Of a stretch of 64,000 bases of DNA, positions 1 to 12,333 are shown piece after piece. The position numbers and the translations under genes are program-made. Position 1 is the stretch's first letter. Each line of letters starts with the position of its first letter. Origin of the DNA: Schistosoma mansoni. Lineage: Eukaryota; Platyhelminthes; Trematoda; Strigeidida; Schistosomatidae. The DNA is taken from the NCBI RefSeq assembly GCF_000237925.1, contig NW_017386042.1, forward strand, positions 62,001 through 126,000, given 5' to 3'. Below the pieces are notes generated by a model. It did no database searches and had not been told where the DNA came from. It saw only the letters and a list, made by a program, of their open reading frames with translations.

Positions 1-1877
1 AGAGCGGAAAAAGCTAAGGCACAAGCCGAATACACAGAAGCAAAGAAGCAAGTGAAGAGGAGCATCAGAACCGACAAACGTAAATATGTGGAAGATTTAG
101 CGATGACAGAGGAAAAGGATGCAAGAGAGGGAAACATGAGACAACTGTATGATACAACCAAGAAACTTGCTCGAAATTACCGTAGACTAGAACGACCAGT
201 GAAGAGCAAGGAAGGCAAGGTAATCGCCAACATTCAAGAACAACGAAACAGGTAAGTAGAACACATTGTGCAACTCTTAAATCTACCAGCTCCACTGAAC
301 CCACCCAACATCGAAGCAGCACCCACGGACCTCCCAATCGATGTTGGCCCACCAACAATTGAAGAGATCAGCATGGCCATTAGACAAATCAAGAGCGGCA
401 AAGCAGCGGGACCAGACAACATCTCGGCAGAGGCACTGAAAGTAAATGTAGCAGCAACTGCCAAGATACTCCACATCCTCTTCAGTAAGATTTGGTATGA
501 AGAACAAGTACCAAAAGACTGGAAAAAAGGACTTCTGATCAAAATACCAAAGAAAGGCGATCTCAGCAAGTGCGACAACTACAGGGGCATCAATCTTCTC
601 TCAACACCAGGAAAAGTCTTCAACAGAGTATTGTTAAACAGGATGAAGGATTCCGTGGACGCCCAACTTCGAGATCAACAAGCTGGATTTCGTAAGGATA
701 GATCGTGCACAGACCAAATCGCAACTCTACGTATCATTGTGGAACAATCAATCGAATGGAATTCATCACTCTACATCAACTTCACTGACTACGAGAAGGC
801 ATTTGATAGCGTGGACAGAACAACACTATGGAGGCTTCTTCGACACTACGGCGTGCCTGAGAAGATAGTCAATATCATACGGAATTCCTATGATGGATTA
901 AACCGCAAAATCACACATAGAGGATAGCTCACTGACTCATTCGAAGTAAAGACCGGTTTCATGCAAGGTTGCTTACTCTCACCCTTTCTCTTTCTCTTGG
1001 TGAGCGACTGGATCATGAAGACGCCGGCATATGGGGGAATCATTGGGTACAGTGGACAGCTGGGATGCAGCCTGACGACTTAGACTTCGCAGATGATCTG
1101 GCTCCTCTATCACAAACGCAACAACAAATGCAGGAGAAAACAACCAGTGTGGCAGCAGCCTCAGCAGTAGGTCTCAATATACACAAAGGGAAAAGCAAGA
1201 CTCTCCGATACAATACAATATGCACCAATCAATTACACTTGACGGAGAAGCTTTGGAGGATGTGGAAACCTTTACATATCTGGGCAGCATCATTGATGAA
1301 CACGGTGGATCAGATGCAGATGTGAAGGTGAGAATCGGCGAAGCGAGAGCAGCATACCTACAACTGAAGAACATCTGAAACTAAAAACAACTGTCAACCA
1401 ACACCAAAGTTAGAATTTTCAATACAAATGTCAAGACAGTTCTACTGTATGGGGCGGAGACGTGGAAAACTACGAAAGCCATCATCCAGAAGATACAAGT
1501 GTTTATTAACAGCTGTCTACGCAAAATACTTCGGATCCGTTGGCCAGACACTATCAGCAACAAGTTACTGTGGGAGACAACAAACCAGATTCCAGTGGAG
1601 GAAGAAATCAAGAAGAAGCGTTGGAAGTGGATTGGGCACACTTTGAGGAAGTCATCCAGTTGTGTCACAAGACAAACCCTCACATGGAATCCTGAAGGTC
1701 AAAGGAGAAGAGGAAGACTAAAGAACACATTACGCCGAGAAACGGAAACAGATATGAGAAGAATGAACAACAACTGGATAGAACTAGAAAAGAAAGCCCA
1801 CGACAGAGTGGATTGGAGAAAGCTGGTCGGCGGCCCATGCTCCAGTGGGAGTAACAGGCGTAAGTAAGTAAGTAAGT
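1..1877 (+). mobile_element. RTE-clade non-LTR retrotransposon, 3' part (copy A)
   Basis: This is the 3' part of an APE-type non-LTR retrotransposon; its 5' end lies outside the window. Conceptual translation gives a charged linker (1-255) and then the reverse transcriptase fingers and palm (about 268-1110), with motifs GKAAGPDNISAEALK, YRGINLL, GFRKDRSCTDQIATLR, YEKAFDSVDRTTLW and FADDLA. The C-terminal region follows (1230-1850). Stops and frameshifts (for example at 925 and 1378) make it non-coding. It ends in the element's conserved 3' tip (GGTAACAGGCG) and a (GTAA)n tail, as RTE elements do. It is nearly identical to the inverted copy at 12334-13520 and similar to the complete copy at 25033-28195. 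It abuts an older CR1-like RT at 1880, in what looks like a nested insertion. Confidence 0.85.
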
Positions 1878-1879
1878 AG

Positions 1880-3540
1880 GAGTATAGTATCATTGGGGAC
1901 TCAATTACACTTGGGAGTTCATTCACATACATTGTGAAAAAAAGACGACCTAGGACCAAGCCTTGTGATATTCCACTACATACTGGTCCCCAGATGTAGC
2001 TCCAGCTCCAAGAGCAGTCTGATTACTGTCACCTTCTCAAATGCTTTTCTGAAGTCTATGTAGACAACATCCATTTATTTTCCATTGTCTAGAGCCTCTA
2101 TCCATTGATCCCTTGCTATAAGGTGGTTTGCTGTGCAATATAAACCTTTTCTGAAACCATGTCGTTCACTGTTTGGCAAGTTGTTTGTTTCCGCGAATGT
2201 CATTATGGTCTTTTTGACTATTCTTCCCATTATTTTAATTATGACACCAATGAAGATGACATGTCTGTAGTTTGGTGGAAGTTGTCTTAATCCTGTTTTA
2301 TGTATTGGAATGACAATTGCATCCTTCTAGTCAGTAGGTAGCACACCATAGTCAAGTGACATATTGAATATCATAGTCAGTGGGGTTACAGTATATTGTG
2401 CAGTTTTTCCCCGGATTTTGGGGTGTAATTTATCCGGTCCTGTTGACTTTTCCGTGTCTTAAGGGCTACCAACCTTAAGTTTATCATCTCGATCAAAGTC
2501 CACAGTGGTCAGACGGTTTGTCAACATTGTATTTGGGTCTAGTTCTTCGTTTAGAAGAGGCTCCTGGGTGAAAACTACCTCGAAATAGTTTACTATACTC
2601 TATGTTTTTTCCCGACCATCCTCTATCACTTCAGATCCACTCCCTTCCGTTATTAGTCTGGGAATCCAATGGTACGTCCTCACTCTGTGATTTATTTACG
2701 ACGATATTCTCTTGGGCTGCTTCATTAAGGATTGGGCTAACTGCACTTCATATTTTATGTGAGCTTCCCGAATCGTAACTATACACTTATTTCGGACGGA
2801 CCTGTAGCGCTCAATGTACTTGTTGTGCTAAGTCTGACGACGACATTTTTTCTTGTCTTAGCAAACGTTGAATATTCCGGTCCATCCAGAAATAGCAATG
2901 CCTTTCTTTATTTGGGACTGTCTATGGTATATATGATTGAGTTACTTGATTGTATAACTGCTAGTTCACACCTCATCTATTGATGCAAAGGAGTCAATTT
3001 TCCAGTTCTCAGCCAAGATTGAAAAGTGTATCACCTTTATGACTGCTCCCCATATGTTGAGACGGGCTGGTGCAACCGTTTGACAGACTCACTCATGAAG
3101 TTGAATCAGATTACTGTATGACCATTTCTTCCTATAAGTTGAAGGAATTTTATTTGTCGGACATCATCACTATATATGAAAACTTAGTTTAAGACAGACG
3201 AGATTTTTCGTAAGCCATATCTGGTGAGATCTCTAATGTGCTGGAATAAATATAGGGCGATTGTAGTTTCTAACGATTGGTGATCAAACAATGTTTTGGA
3301 GTGCCCTTTGCCTAAGTTTTCCGATTTATAGAGTATGCATTAAAGTTACCCACTATAAGTCTTTTAAAACTGTTTGACTAGAGTCTAAGTTTATTTTGGA
3401 GGAAGTCGTTCATCACACATTCCGGACTTCAACTACAACTAATTCAATTTCTTGACCATTATATTCGTGTTATGAGTGAATACACTTATTTTGGTTGCAG
3501 ATAAATTATTAACTTAACTGCTAACATGTAAGAAGGCAGA
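1880..3540 (-). mobile_element. degenerate CR1-like non-LTR retrotransposon, RT remnant
   Basis: The minus strand carries a decayed reverse transcriptase. Recognisable pieces are HGFRKGLYCTANHLIARDQW (about 2090-2165), VVYIDFRKAFEKV (about 2030-2075) and MYVNELPSVIESPMILYS (about 1880-1935). The last corresponds to the segment just before the catalytic (Y/F)ADD motif, which is missing because the RTE copy ending at 1877 begins there. 2200-3540 should be the linker and upstream part but is too decayed for domain calls. Assignment to CR1/L2-like rather than RTE rests on the motif style and is tentative. Confidence 0.6.
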
Positions 3541-3638
3541 ATGGAAGGGATAAGGACGGAGATGGATGTGATAATAAGAGGGATATGAAGTAGTTGCTGA
3601 CATGCGTTAATGATAACTAGGAAATTACGAAACATGTA

Positions 3639-4783
3639 TCAGACACAGTTGGTCCAAGAGGGAGATGTTAATCCATGAATGTGCACTTGTTTGTCAAGTT
3701 TCCCCTTAAAGCTATCCACTGATATGGCTGTGGTCACCCCGGCTGGGAGAGCATTCTGAACGGGAGGAACTTTTGGTGAGAAAAAGTGAAAGCGTATCTG
3801 ACTGTCTGTTCTTTGATATGAAATCTCTTGAGGGTTGCCTTGAGGAGCGTGTCGATGATGTTCAGGTAATATGTTCATTTTAGAGTGGCTCGATGTACTC
3901 AATATATTGTCGACCATCATCAGATCACCTCTTATTCCCCTATAACTCAACCAGAATAATCCCGGATGTTTGAGTCGGTCTGTGTAAGGTTTTTGTTTTA
4001 GACCTATCATCCACCTGGTTGCCCATATCTGCACCTAGACCGAGAGACATGTCATTTTGTAGTTCAAGCTCATGTCCTAGTTCTCCGCGGTTACAAGCCC
4101 GAGAACAAGCTCAGAAGAGACAACCGGTAGATGGTCTGGACGGAAAGTGTAAATGCTTTGTGTCAAAAGAGGAAGAATGTTCATGGCGTGATATTTCAAC
4201 AGGTTAAGTTCTAAACCATTGTCTACTGCCCATTCCTCTACTGTGGGGTCCTTTCTAATCTCAAGCAAATCCTTTACGCCTTTTATGGACCTCTAGATCT
4301 TTTCATCATCTGCACAGATTAGCGTTGGTAAGGTAATTTTACCCAACAGGTTGTTAATATAGATCAAGAACAAGATAGGACTTAGGATTGTTTTTTGTGA
4401 AATTTCTAGGGATAGGACCTTCCAACTCGTCCTGGTACTGGAAATCTTGCTATCTAGGTTGTTTCGTAACAATGACAGACGAGGGTCCTTGAAACTAAGC
4501 TTAGTGCTCTTTGCTATGAAAGGCACATGAGGTACTGTGTCAAAGACTTTCGCAAAATCAAAAAATATCACGTGAACAGTTGATCCCCCAGCTTTCCCGT
4601 CTTATGAGTAGACTAGACTCACAGGACCTACCTCTCTTAACCTGTGTCGCAGTTCATGGAGGATGTCGTCTCTATCCATGTATTTCCTCATTTGTTCATT
4701 GGCCAGTCCTTCCATTACCTTCGATGGTATTTAGGATAATATGACTGATATACAACAGGCCGGGACTTTTCCACCTCCTACTT
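3639..4783 (-). mobile_element. degenerate CR1-like RT and C-terminal region
   Basis: A second decayed non-LTR element lies on the minus strand. From 4780 down it reads SKVMEGLANEQMRKYMDRDD, FFDFAKVFDTVPH and CADDEKI (the catalytic Asp pair, near 4305). It then continues into a C-terminal region with SYRGIRGDLMMVDNILS (about 3935) and VQNALPAGVTTAISVDSF (about 3720), which matches the conserved end of CR1/L2-type RT proteins. Several frameshifts and stops are present. Both this unit and 1880-3540 contain the RT palm, so they are separate insertions. Confidence 0.65.
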
Positions 4784-4785
4784 TG

Positions 4786-4803
4786 AATAATAATAATAAT
4801 AAT
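4786..4803. repeat. (AAT)n microsatellite
   Basis: Six AAT units separate the RT remnant below 4783 from the endonuclease/linker remnant above. It may be the 3' tail of another minus-strand retroposon inserted at this point. Confidence 0.7.
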
Positions 4804-6560
4804 TTATTCTCAAATAACAGATTGTTACATGAGGCATGTCGGTTTACAGGCAAGATCAAATTGTTAAAGAAGTTACAATTTTTACTGTTGAAAATTACTC
4901 AGCTGGGTTGATATTTCATAAGATATGAATGTAAATGGATTTCGTAAGAAACATATCAATATCACACTTGGCGCACTTTATGGAGGTAGCGTTGCAACAT
5001 ACAACTGATGGTCGAGAATAGATACATGTGAAGTTGGGGGCTTTTAGAAGTTTCGAACTTATATCCCTCCGGAATATCTGAGGCTTTAATAACGGTGTAG
5101 GACGAAGTCACCTGTGCCATATCTGTTTTCGGTGGAGTATCTGCAGGAGGCTGAAAAAGGTGTAAGGAAAAGGAAGGACGAAAAGCAGAGCACACAATAT
5201 TCATGGAGGAATAGTTGAGGCCAGAGTGGTCTGCTTCCATCATCTTGGGAGTTGATGTGGGTATAATGAGTATGATGATGGCTTCTGCGCACTGTTTCAA
5301 GATCATCGGTCAGATGTTATCACATTCTGGTGACTTTTCTGGACTCAGGGATTTCGGTTTCACTCATACTAACCCGGGAGTTTCTTCGATATCACACAGG
5401 CCTTCACCTGACACCAGAGTTGAGAGGTGCTTGACGTTTGCATGCTCTTGGTTTAGTTGGTCCATGAAGTTAGGAGCGAAGATATCTGGCATCTCTAATC
5501 TAGCGAGATCTTTGCCGTTTGACCCTTTACGGGCACAGACTCCCCAGTTTGTGGGTTTTCTCCTGGTCGTGAATCTGTAGAGATATTCGATGTTAGCTTG
5601 CATTTTGGCTGCTAGCCTTTCCTGGGCAAACCTATCACTGCGATATTTTGTGTTCCATCTGTTTCTTGGTGCCAAGTAAGAGCTGTGACCAGAATGTTGT
5701 GATGCAACTTTCCATCTGCATCATATTCTCCCCTTGACCTGCAGCAAGCGTTCAATGCCTGGATTAATCCAGGATTTTTGTTTTCTGGGTATGTAACTAT
5801 ACTGCATTGGGTTGCATTCCAAATGATGCCTTTCATTAACTTCCAGTGGTCATCCAATTTAAGCCTCCGTCATTCGCCACATTGGGGTGTACTAAAGATG
5901 ATTCCCCGTCATCGTGTAGGCTGCTTTTGTGCGCATAAGGCAAGGGACATTATTTACCCTCCTAAATGTTTAGTGTGACCACGGTAAACATTACTTCACT
6001 ATGGTCTCTACTCCCTATTGGTGCGTGGACATAGGCATCTTCAACCAGAAGCTGGTTACTTGTCAACAAATAAACTAAATCTAATGGCTTTCCCTCCCTT
6101 TTCCACGCCGTGATGCCACCTGTGTGTTCAGCCATTACCGGCCTTCGAATGGCCACGACAAGCTGCTTGTGGAATCACCATGTAAGAGTGGAATCCTGTC
6201 TGTTGAAACTTATGGATAATGTGGAGAAGCTTTCGGCTAATAGTGGTTGGTCAAATCCAAGTGTAATAGCTTTACTACCGACTGCGTTGTCTCACCTGTT
6301 TGGATGTTGGAACCTCTAAGGGAAGCTAGTACTCAGTGCAATCTACAATGAAGCAACACTAGTATGCAAACGCTACCTCAGTTAATTGTGTACTGTGTGC
6401 TGTTGCGGCTCTGAATTGGTTACTAATGTATCTTGTCGTTCCCCCTCCTGGTTTGTATACCGTATGTTATGAACCATGTACTGAGCACTAAAGCAGCCCA
6501 ACTGCTCGTTCAGACCCATTTCACATCAGATGATTTTCAGATATTAGGAGTTCGAAATTT
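4804..6560 (-). mobile_element. degenerate CR1-like endonuclease and linker region
   Basis: Minus-strand open segments resemble the part of a non-LTR element between the endonuclease and the RT. Near 5962-6156 it reads DLVYLLTSNQLLVEDAYVHA and GSRDHSEVMF, like the end of an APE domain. 5364-5675 has the charged linker including FAPNFMDQLNQEHANVKHL. At 5290 MILKQCAEAI resembles the start of an RT. The 4804-5290 segment carries an open frame (SSYTVIKASDIPEGYKFE) that I cannot place. Orientation and order fit the RT at 3639-4783, so this may be one element split by a later insertion. Confidence 0.55.
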
Positions 6561-6599
6561 CTAAACCCAACTTCAAGAAACACAAAGAACAAATCGGTA

Positions 6600-7430
6600 G
6601 TGAATCCAAATTCCGATATCCAAGATATTTATCATGAGCTTGCACAAACTGACTGGTTCCCTTGTGCTCACTTCTCGTTGCTTTGGTACAGCTTCAAGTA
6701 TTTGGTAATGGGATTTGTAACAACTTGGGTTGATTATTCAAAAGTTGACCTTATACATCAAAGTGCATGCCAAAACAGTAGAAGTAAAGTATTCATTCAA
6801 TTCCTCTTTTTGTATAGGTTTTATATTGCCTACTGTCTGTTATTGACTGTTGAAAACTTTCGTGTATTTAGACAGGTAACCTCGCACTCCACCGTATGCT
6901 GTCTCATTATCTAAATAAAGACCTTTTAACTACTGGTCTAGTTCATTTGTCAGTATAACGATGAGTACATGCCGGCACGAAAGATCAACTGCAGGCAGGG
7001 CGCTTACATAAGTTCCTTTGTCTTACTAAAGTCCTAATTTTCAGTCGGCTTTTTAAAGAGGAGCAGGAGGAGTGTTATGTGGCGCGTTAAACTATCTGCT
7101 TTTGGTTTCAGTCACAAGATTGTTTTTATTTGAAGCTTGAGTTATTGCTGACCATCATCTATTGATTTCCTAAGTTTAAATGCTTGAATTGGGCTTGACG
7201 GATCTTCAACCTAACTTTTCTCTTGTTATTCTTTATTCCAGCTCCCCCACTTATGCTACTATGTATGCTCCTCTGATACACAAAGTTCTTTCAGGCTAGA
7301 TGCTACTTTGGTCATATATAAATTGCGACAGAAAACCTATCTGCATCCGGCTCGTATTCAAAGGCGCTAAGTATAATCTTACCTGAAGCTCAATTATTTT
7401 GGGTTTGTAACACCTAATGTTTCCTAAATC
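6600..7430. other. intergenic, nothing recognised
   Basis: A 104-codon + strand open frame (6600-6914) has no motif I recognise and no splice context. I treat it as chance or decayed repeat. 6960-7430 could include the RT of the Penelope-like remnant that follows, but no RT motif is readable. Confidence 0.4.
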
Positions 7431-7439
7431 AATCAAAAG

Positions 7440-7790
7440 TGGATCAATAAAGTTCTGATGTCGTCTTCAAATGCATTTAAAAATCTATGTGTACTCACGG
7501 AAGCAATTGCATAGGAAGGACTGAAAGAAGGATATCTACAAGGTTTGCGGAACATATTCCCTGTATGTTGTATCCGAATGGAAGTAAAGTTTCCATGTGT
7601 GTGATTACTAAATATTTGATAGGTAGTGTACACAACGTTGGTGTCCCGAAAAAGTTCAAAATAATTAACAGACAATGTACACTACTTTGACTTTGTTTCA
7701 CAGAGACTATTGCCATCGAACACTTTCTACTTGACCTTTGCATACAGGAAGAAAGTGTCGTACACCTATCGTTACCATAGTATGATAGTT
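7440..7790 (+). mobile_element. Penelope-like element GIY-YIG endonuclease fragment
   Basis: The + strand reads CTHGSNCIGRTERRISTRFA followed by EHIP. This is the form of the GIY-YIG endonuclease that follows the RT in Penelope-like elements (typically C-x-x-C-x-x-x-Y-I-G-R-T). Downstream, after a stop, comes LCIQEESVVHLSLP, matching the end of the same domain; a related end occurs at 49760-49800 ([15 protein letters not shown]). Stops interrupt the frame, so this is a remnant. Confidence 0.65.
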
Positions 7791-9195
7791 ATATTACTTT
7801 AACGCATATCAATTACATTATATCTACACTATGGTTCGTAAATGTAAGTAAAATAAATCTCGCTAAATTCACTCAAGACGTTAACTTTCATTTTGTGTCG
7901 GATAAGTGCCTTGATTAGGATTTGTTTGTTGGTAGTTTGTTTTTATTTGTTTTTTTCATCAATATTATTTACATTTTTAACCACATCTCCTTTTTCAACT
8001 GAACAATCTAAGCTATTTTGTTAAATATGTTGATCCCACTTGTTTATTAAGTCGTTTCTAACTAAACTTCATTGATTATGATATGTAATAACATTTTAAT
8101 ACATATTTCGGTTGCAAATTTGAGCAGGTTTTAAAGTCATCTAATCGTTTCTACGACAAATATGGTTGTAAATGCTTTCGAGTGTCAGTTTCAATTTATT
8201 TCTATCGACTGCTTAGACTAAGCTGTAGACGCTAAGTGTTTCAAACTTGGTATGATTCTCCAAGCTATTTGAATCTGAGCACCTTCACCAAAGAACATCT
8301 CAACACTAAGACCGTGGGTTGATGCTCTTCAGTTTTATTCAAGAATTATTTTTGGCTTTAAAAAGTGTTATCTCCCCTTTTCGACTTTGGTTATAGCATA
8401 GAGTTTTTAGGCAATAAAGACATGATTGTATACTGAGGGAAACTCTACGGTCATAAATGATGAGGCTTTCTTCACACTGTTTTCGCAGACTGAAAATTTT
8501 ATCGATACTACAGGTGCATCTCATTTAATAATCCCATTTAATATAATGAGAAACATGTTGTTTTCATTTTGAGGCGATTAAGCAAGAGTGAACAGGGATA
8601 TTCTCAGACTGTAAAGGAGGCTTTAGATGGGGTATGAACAGTAAAAAATTGCACAAACACTTACCTGGCGTAAAATTCTACATTGTAGCTGGTCATTGGT
8701 ATTCGAAGTCTACTTATCATCCAATCAAGTCACTTTACCAGTTATTCGCAGCTATGGTCTTGCGATCGAATTCAGAGTTGAGTGCTGATGATTTCACCAC
8801 TAAGCAGTGAGTGAGCAGATTTTCTATCACGGATTTCAGAGTTTGACAGACCACTTAACGAAGGTGATTGTATGCCGGTTCAACCATTACCTGTGAGTGA
8901 AGCAAAACTTGTGAAACACCCACACGTATGAAAGCGGTGAAAATACGTCGGAGAATTCAGTACGGCCGTAGGTTCCCTGAGTTTTACAAGGAGAGAGGAG
9001 GCACATAAAAACGCCATACAGGCTTTAGTAATTTGATGATAGAGTTATCGTTCCTCCTACACTTCAATTTACAGTACTACACGACCCTCATTCTGTTTTT
9101 CTAAAGGTTGTAAAAAAGAAGTCACCTGCTTGTCAAATTGACTCTGGATTAAGTTTAAAATCGCAAATTTTCTGCCTGTTTACATAAGTTACCAT
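7791..9195. other. intergenic, nothing recognised
   Basis: AT-rich sequence with no conserved frame. 8680-9195 may hold decayed upstream gypsy pol sequence, because an integrase remnant follows in the + orientation, but I cannot point to a motif. Confidence 0.4.
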
Positions 9196-9924
9196 ATAAT
9201 AGACCCACAAGGAATTCTTGACTTACATCTTATGAATCGTGGCAACGTATTTATGTGGATTATTGTTGACCGTCATCAAGCTTGTATTATGGTTAAATCA
9301 ATATTGGTTCATTTTCCGAAAGACCACAAGTGGTGCCCACGAACAGTCCCGGCGGAAAATTTACTCAAAGAGGAAAGAAGAAGATACTTAGTCGTGAAAG
9401 AACATACAATGTATTAGTGCCGGATAACGGAACTCATTTCACAGCAAGAAAAGTTCAATAGTTGGCTTGCTGATATTGGATGTCGTCATCTAGTTACAGC
9501 CCTAAAATATCCTTAGTCTCAGAGTTTAGCCGAAAATTCCACTCGAACTTCGAAGAGTGCTGTCACACCAATGATTTCAAGCAATCCAGAAGAGATAGAA
9601 AGATGCATCGATGATCTACCTCAACATCGTAATGCAAAAAATTCCAGAACTCACGACAGTTCGGCTAAACTCTTTAAATCTTGCATGTTACAAACTCATT
9701 TAGTGAACAAAATATCGTCAGAATTGCGGTATTACAAGAGTGACTACCAACCATTTACGGGGATTATAATCCACAGAACAGGTGGTAAGATGGTAAAGAT
9801 CCTTGATTTGGACGACCATTCAGCCCACAGCAGACATGTAGACCAATTGAAGGTTAATGAAGGGGGTGATTCCAATTTTGGTTTTGATCATTCTCTAATT
9901 AATCCTGATTCTGTAGAAAACTAA
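9196..9924 (+). mobile_element. Ty3/gypsy integrase remnant
   Basis: Conceptual translation shows the core of a retroviral-type integrase from an LTR retrotransposon. WQRIYVDY lies near 9238 (an Asp of the DDE triad in VDYAG-like context). DNGTHFTARKVQ lies near 9425 (the second Asp). A decayed stretch near 9500 should contain the Glu but does not show it. The C-terminal part at 9571-9924 includes GIIIHRTGGKMVKILDLDDH and HSRHVDQLKV, typical of gypsy pol C-termini. Frameshifts and stops make it inactive. No flanking LTR was identified. Confidence 0.7.
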
Positions 9925-12333
9925 AAAACTTCAGATAGATAATTCTACTTTTAATTCTAATGACTCCCTTGTATTAGTGACCCTTAGACTATTTTGAATT
10001 TCAGAAAGATAAACAAAATAAAAATCAGACCGTTGAACAATTGAGAAAATCCAACAGAATTGTAGAGAAACCCAGACTACATTACGGACCCGTTGACAGA
10101 TAGTCAAAGTATGGCGGGTGTGGTAAATGGCCAATGCACTCACTATGCAGGCAAATATTTCACGTTGTTTTTAAAGCAGTTTTAAAAACAAGTTCATTTC
10201 ATACCACTTACTTCGAAATTTGATTCTTAAATGTTTTATCTAAGTTCTAAACTTAATTTAGAATCACTTCATTAGATTATTACGGATTCAAACCCGTATC
10301 GATGCTGACGCTTTTCTCGCGTTTTCGCAGTCGGTAAGCAGTCTAGTACCTAGTTTTTTTATCACCCTCATCTAGTCACAAGCAAACTAAACAAAACAGT
10401 TGCATCTATTCGCGAAATAAGTTCTGGCGTTACAGAGCAACGCAATGCAAAACCCTAGATGGATCATTTTTACACATTCGAGATTTCCTTATCGCTAAGG
10501 TTACAGTTCAGTAATCTACAACAGTAACCGACGAAAAGTCTTTGTAGCGGAAAGTCATGCGACACAGACGGCATCCACACACCATGCTCTCAGTGAACGA
10601 CATTGTTGTTCATAAAATATCGTGTAGTAAACTATACTCATCCCTATTTCGGTTGGAAGCAAGGGGAGAATACTCACTTGGCGTCTAATTCAGTTTCTTG
10701 TCTGCAAATATCGTACGGCTAGAGTTTTCATCTTTAGTCACACCCTAAGGTATAAAAGATAACCCTCCGCCAAAAAGCGGTATCGGATTGGAGCTCTACA
10801 TCTGTATTTAGAAAATTGCCCAGTTTCCCTTTATGATGTTGTAGCGCTCAGATATCTGATGAACTGGAAACATCTGTTACACTAATGTTCACCTTCTTGT
10901 TAAACACTGAGGTCACAAAGCTTTAAGGTTTTGGCCCTATCGTTTATTACACTGAAGATTGAGCAGGTGGAATACCGAGTCAAACTACGTAAATACACAA
11001 ACATTGCTCCATTCAACAGAAAAGAGAGGAAACGTAATGCCCGATTAATATAAGCCACAGTGTTTTTATTCAAACGGCAGGTTGCCGTTTGACTTTGACG
11101 CGCACACGTAGTGATCATTGTGAAGACTTATGAATCCTGGAGGGTAAACAAATGCTCTATCGGAGTTACTTCACTAAATTCGGAGTGTATAAAGGCATGG
11201 TAGCCTTTCTGAGTCCCTTCCCGTAATTAATTTATCCAAGATTTCTTTTACAGTCATTTTTAGGTTATCCTCATCGTGTTTAGTTCGGTGGTAATTAGAT
11301 ATGTTTTGAAATACTATGCTGTATCAATATAAACCGGCAGAAATTACACGTTAGTGAACTGATGGATTGGGTATGAATTCGACTGATCGACCAAACTGAA
11401 TTATGACCCTTTGAACAACTTGATATGCAGAGCAACACACGCAGTTTATTGAAAGTTCCCACTTACAATGGTTAATAACTAAGCCCACTAGCCGATGCGA
11501 AATGACCAGCAAGATGAAGGCTGCTCACCTCCCCGAGGTTTAAGTCTATCCGAACGACGAAACGACTAGCGTGGGAGTATAAAACAAAATCCATCATATC
11601 TACATCTGCCAGTGCGATTTCTACGGAGCCGGTATGTTGGAGGTCTAGTTACCATTACAAATAACTTATTATCAAAACGTTGTATGTGTGAAGATACACT
11701 TGGTTTTCTATATTCCATGATAAACAACAACATGAGTGTAGGTATATGATGGAGATCATTAAGCGACAGACTTTATACTAATTTGAATGGCTCACCGTGA
11801 AGACATATTCACAAAATTTTCTAGCGATTATCTTGCAAGTTAGAAACATGTCGCTTCTGTGTGACTTGCAATGAGACTAAACTTTGGCGTTCATAGCCAA
11901 GAATGTGATTACTTCCATGGGAGGTCTTACTTTTCGATCTAACCGACTGTGTTGAAGTTATAGCTACCTATTCGATCGGGTTTAAAAAAGCAACAGTTCC
12001 TTGGCTGTACTAGCTACAATCAACAGGAGGTTGAACACAGTATTAGCGTAAACTTACACGGTAGCCAAACCGTTAATTGTATATAAAACATGTTCACTGA
12101 CCCAATCACGGGTCGACAAACATCCCTTTAATGTTACCGCCAACTGCGTATCTAGTCTTACGTGTACCTGCCAAAGCAGCTACACTGACAGAACAGAAAG
12201 GAGGACATATTTTTGAATATGTTCCATAAAGCCCTGTAACAAGAGAATGTGTGGTAGTGCTGGTTCATAACCGCACGATTTGTGAAGCTGAGCGTATGAT
12301 TACTGAGGAGGTTTACATTCATTATATAACGCT
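9925..12333. other. intergenic, nothing recognised
   Basis: No coding or RNA feature is supported. A 72-codon minus-strand open frame at 10900-11118 shows no known motif. Confidence 0.4.

Noticed and set aside
6600-6914. 104-codon frame as a gene
   Set aside because: No homology signature, splice context or promoter; surrounded by decayed retroelements.
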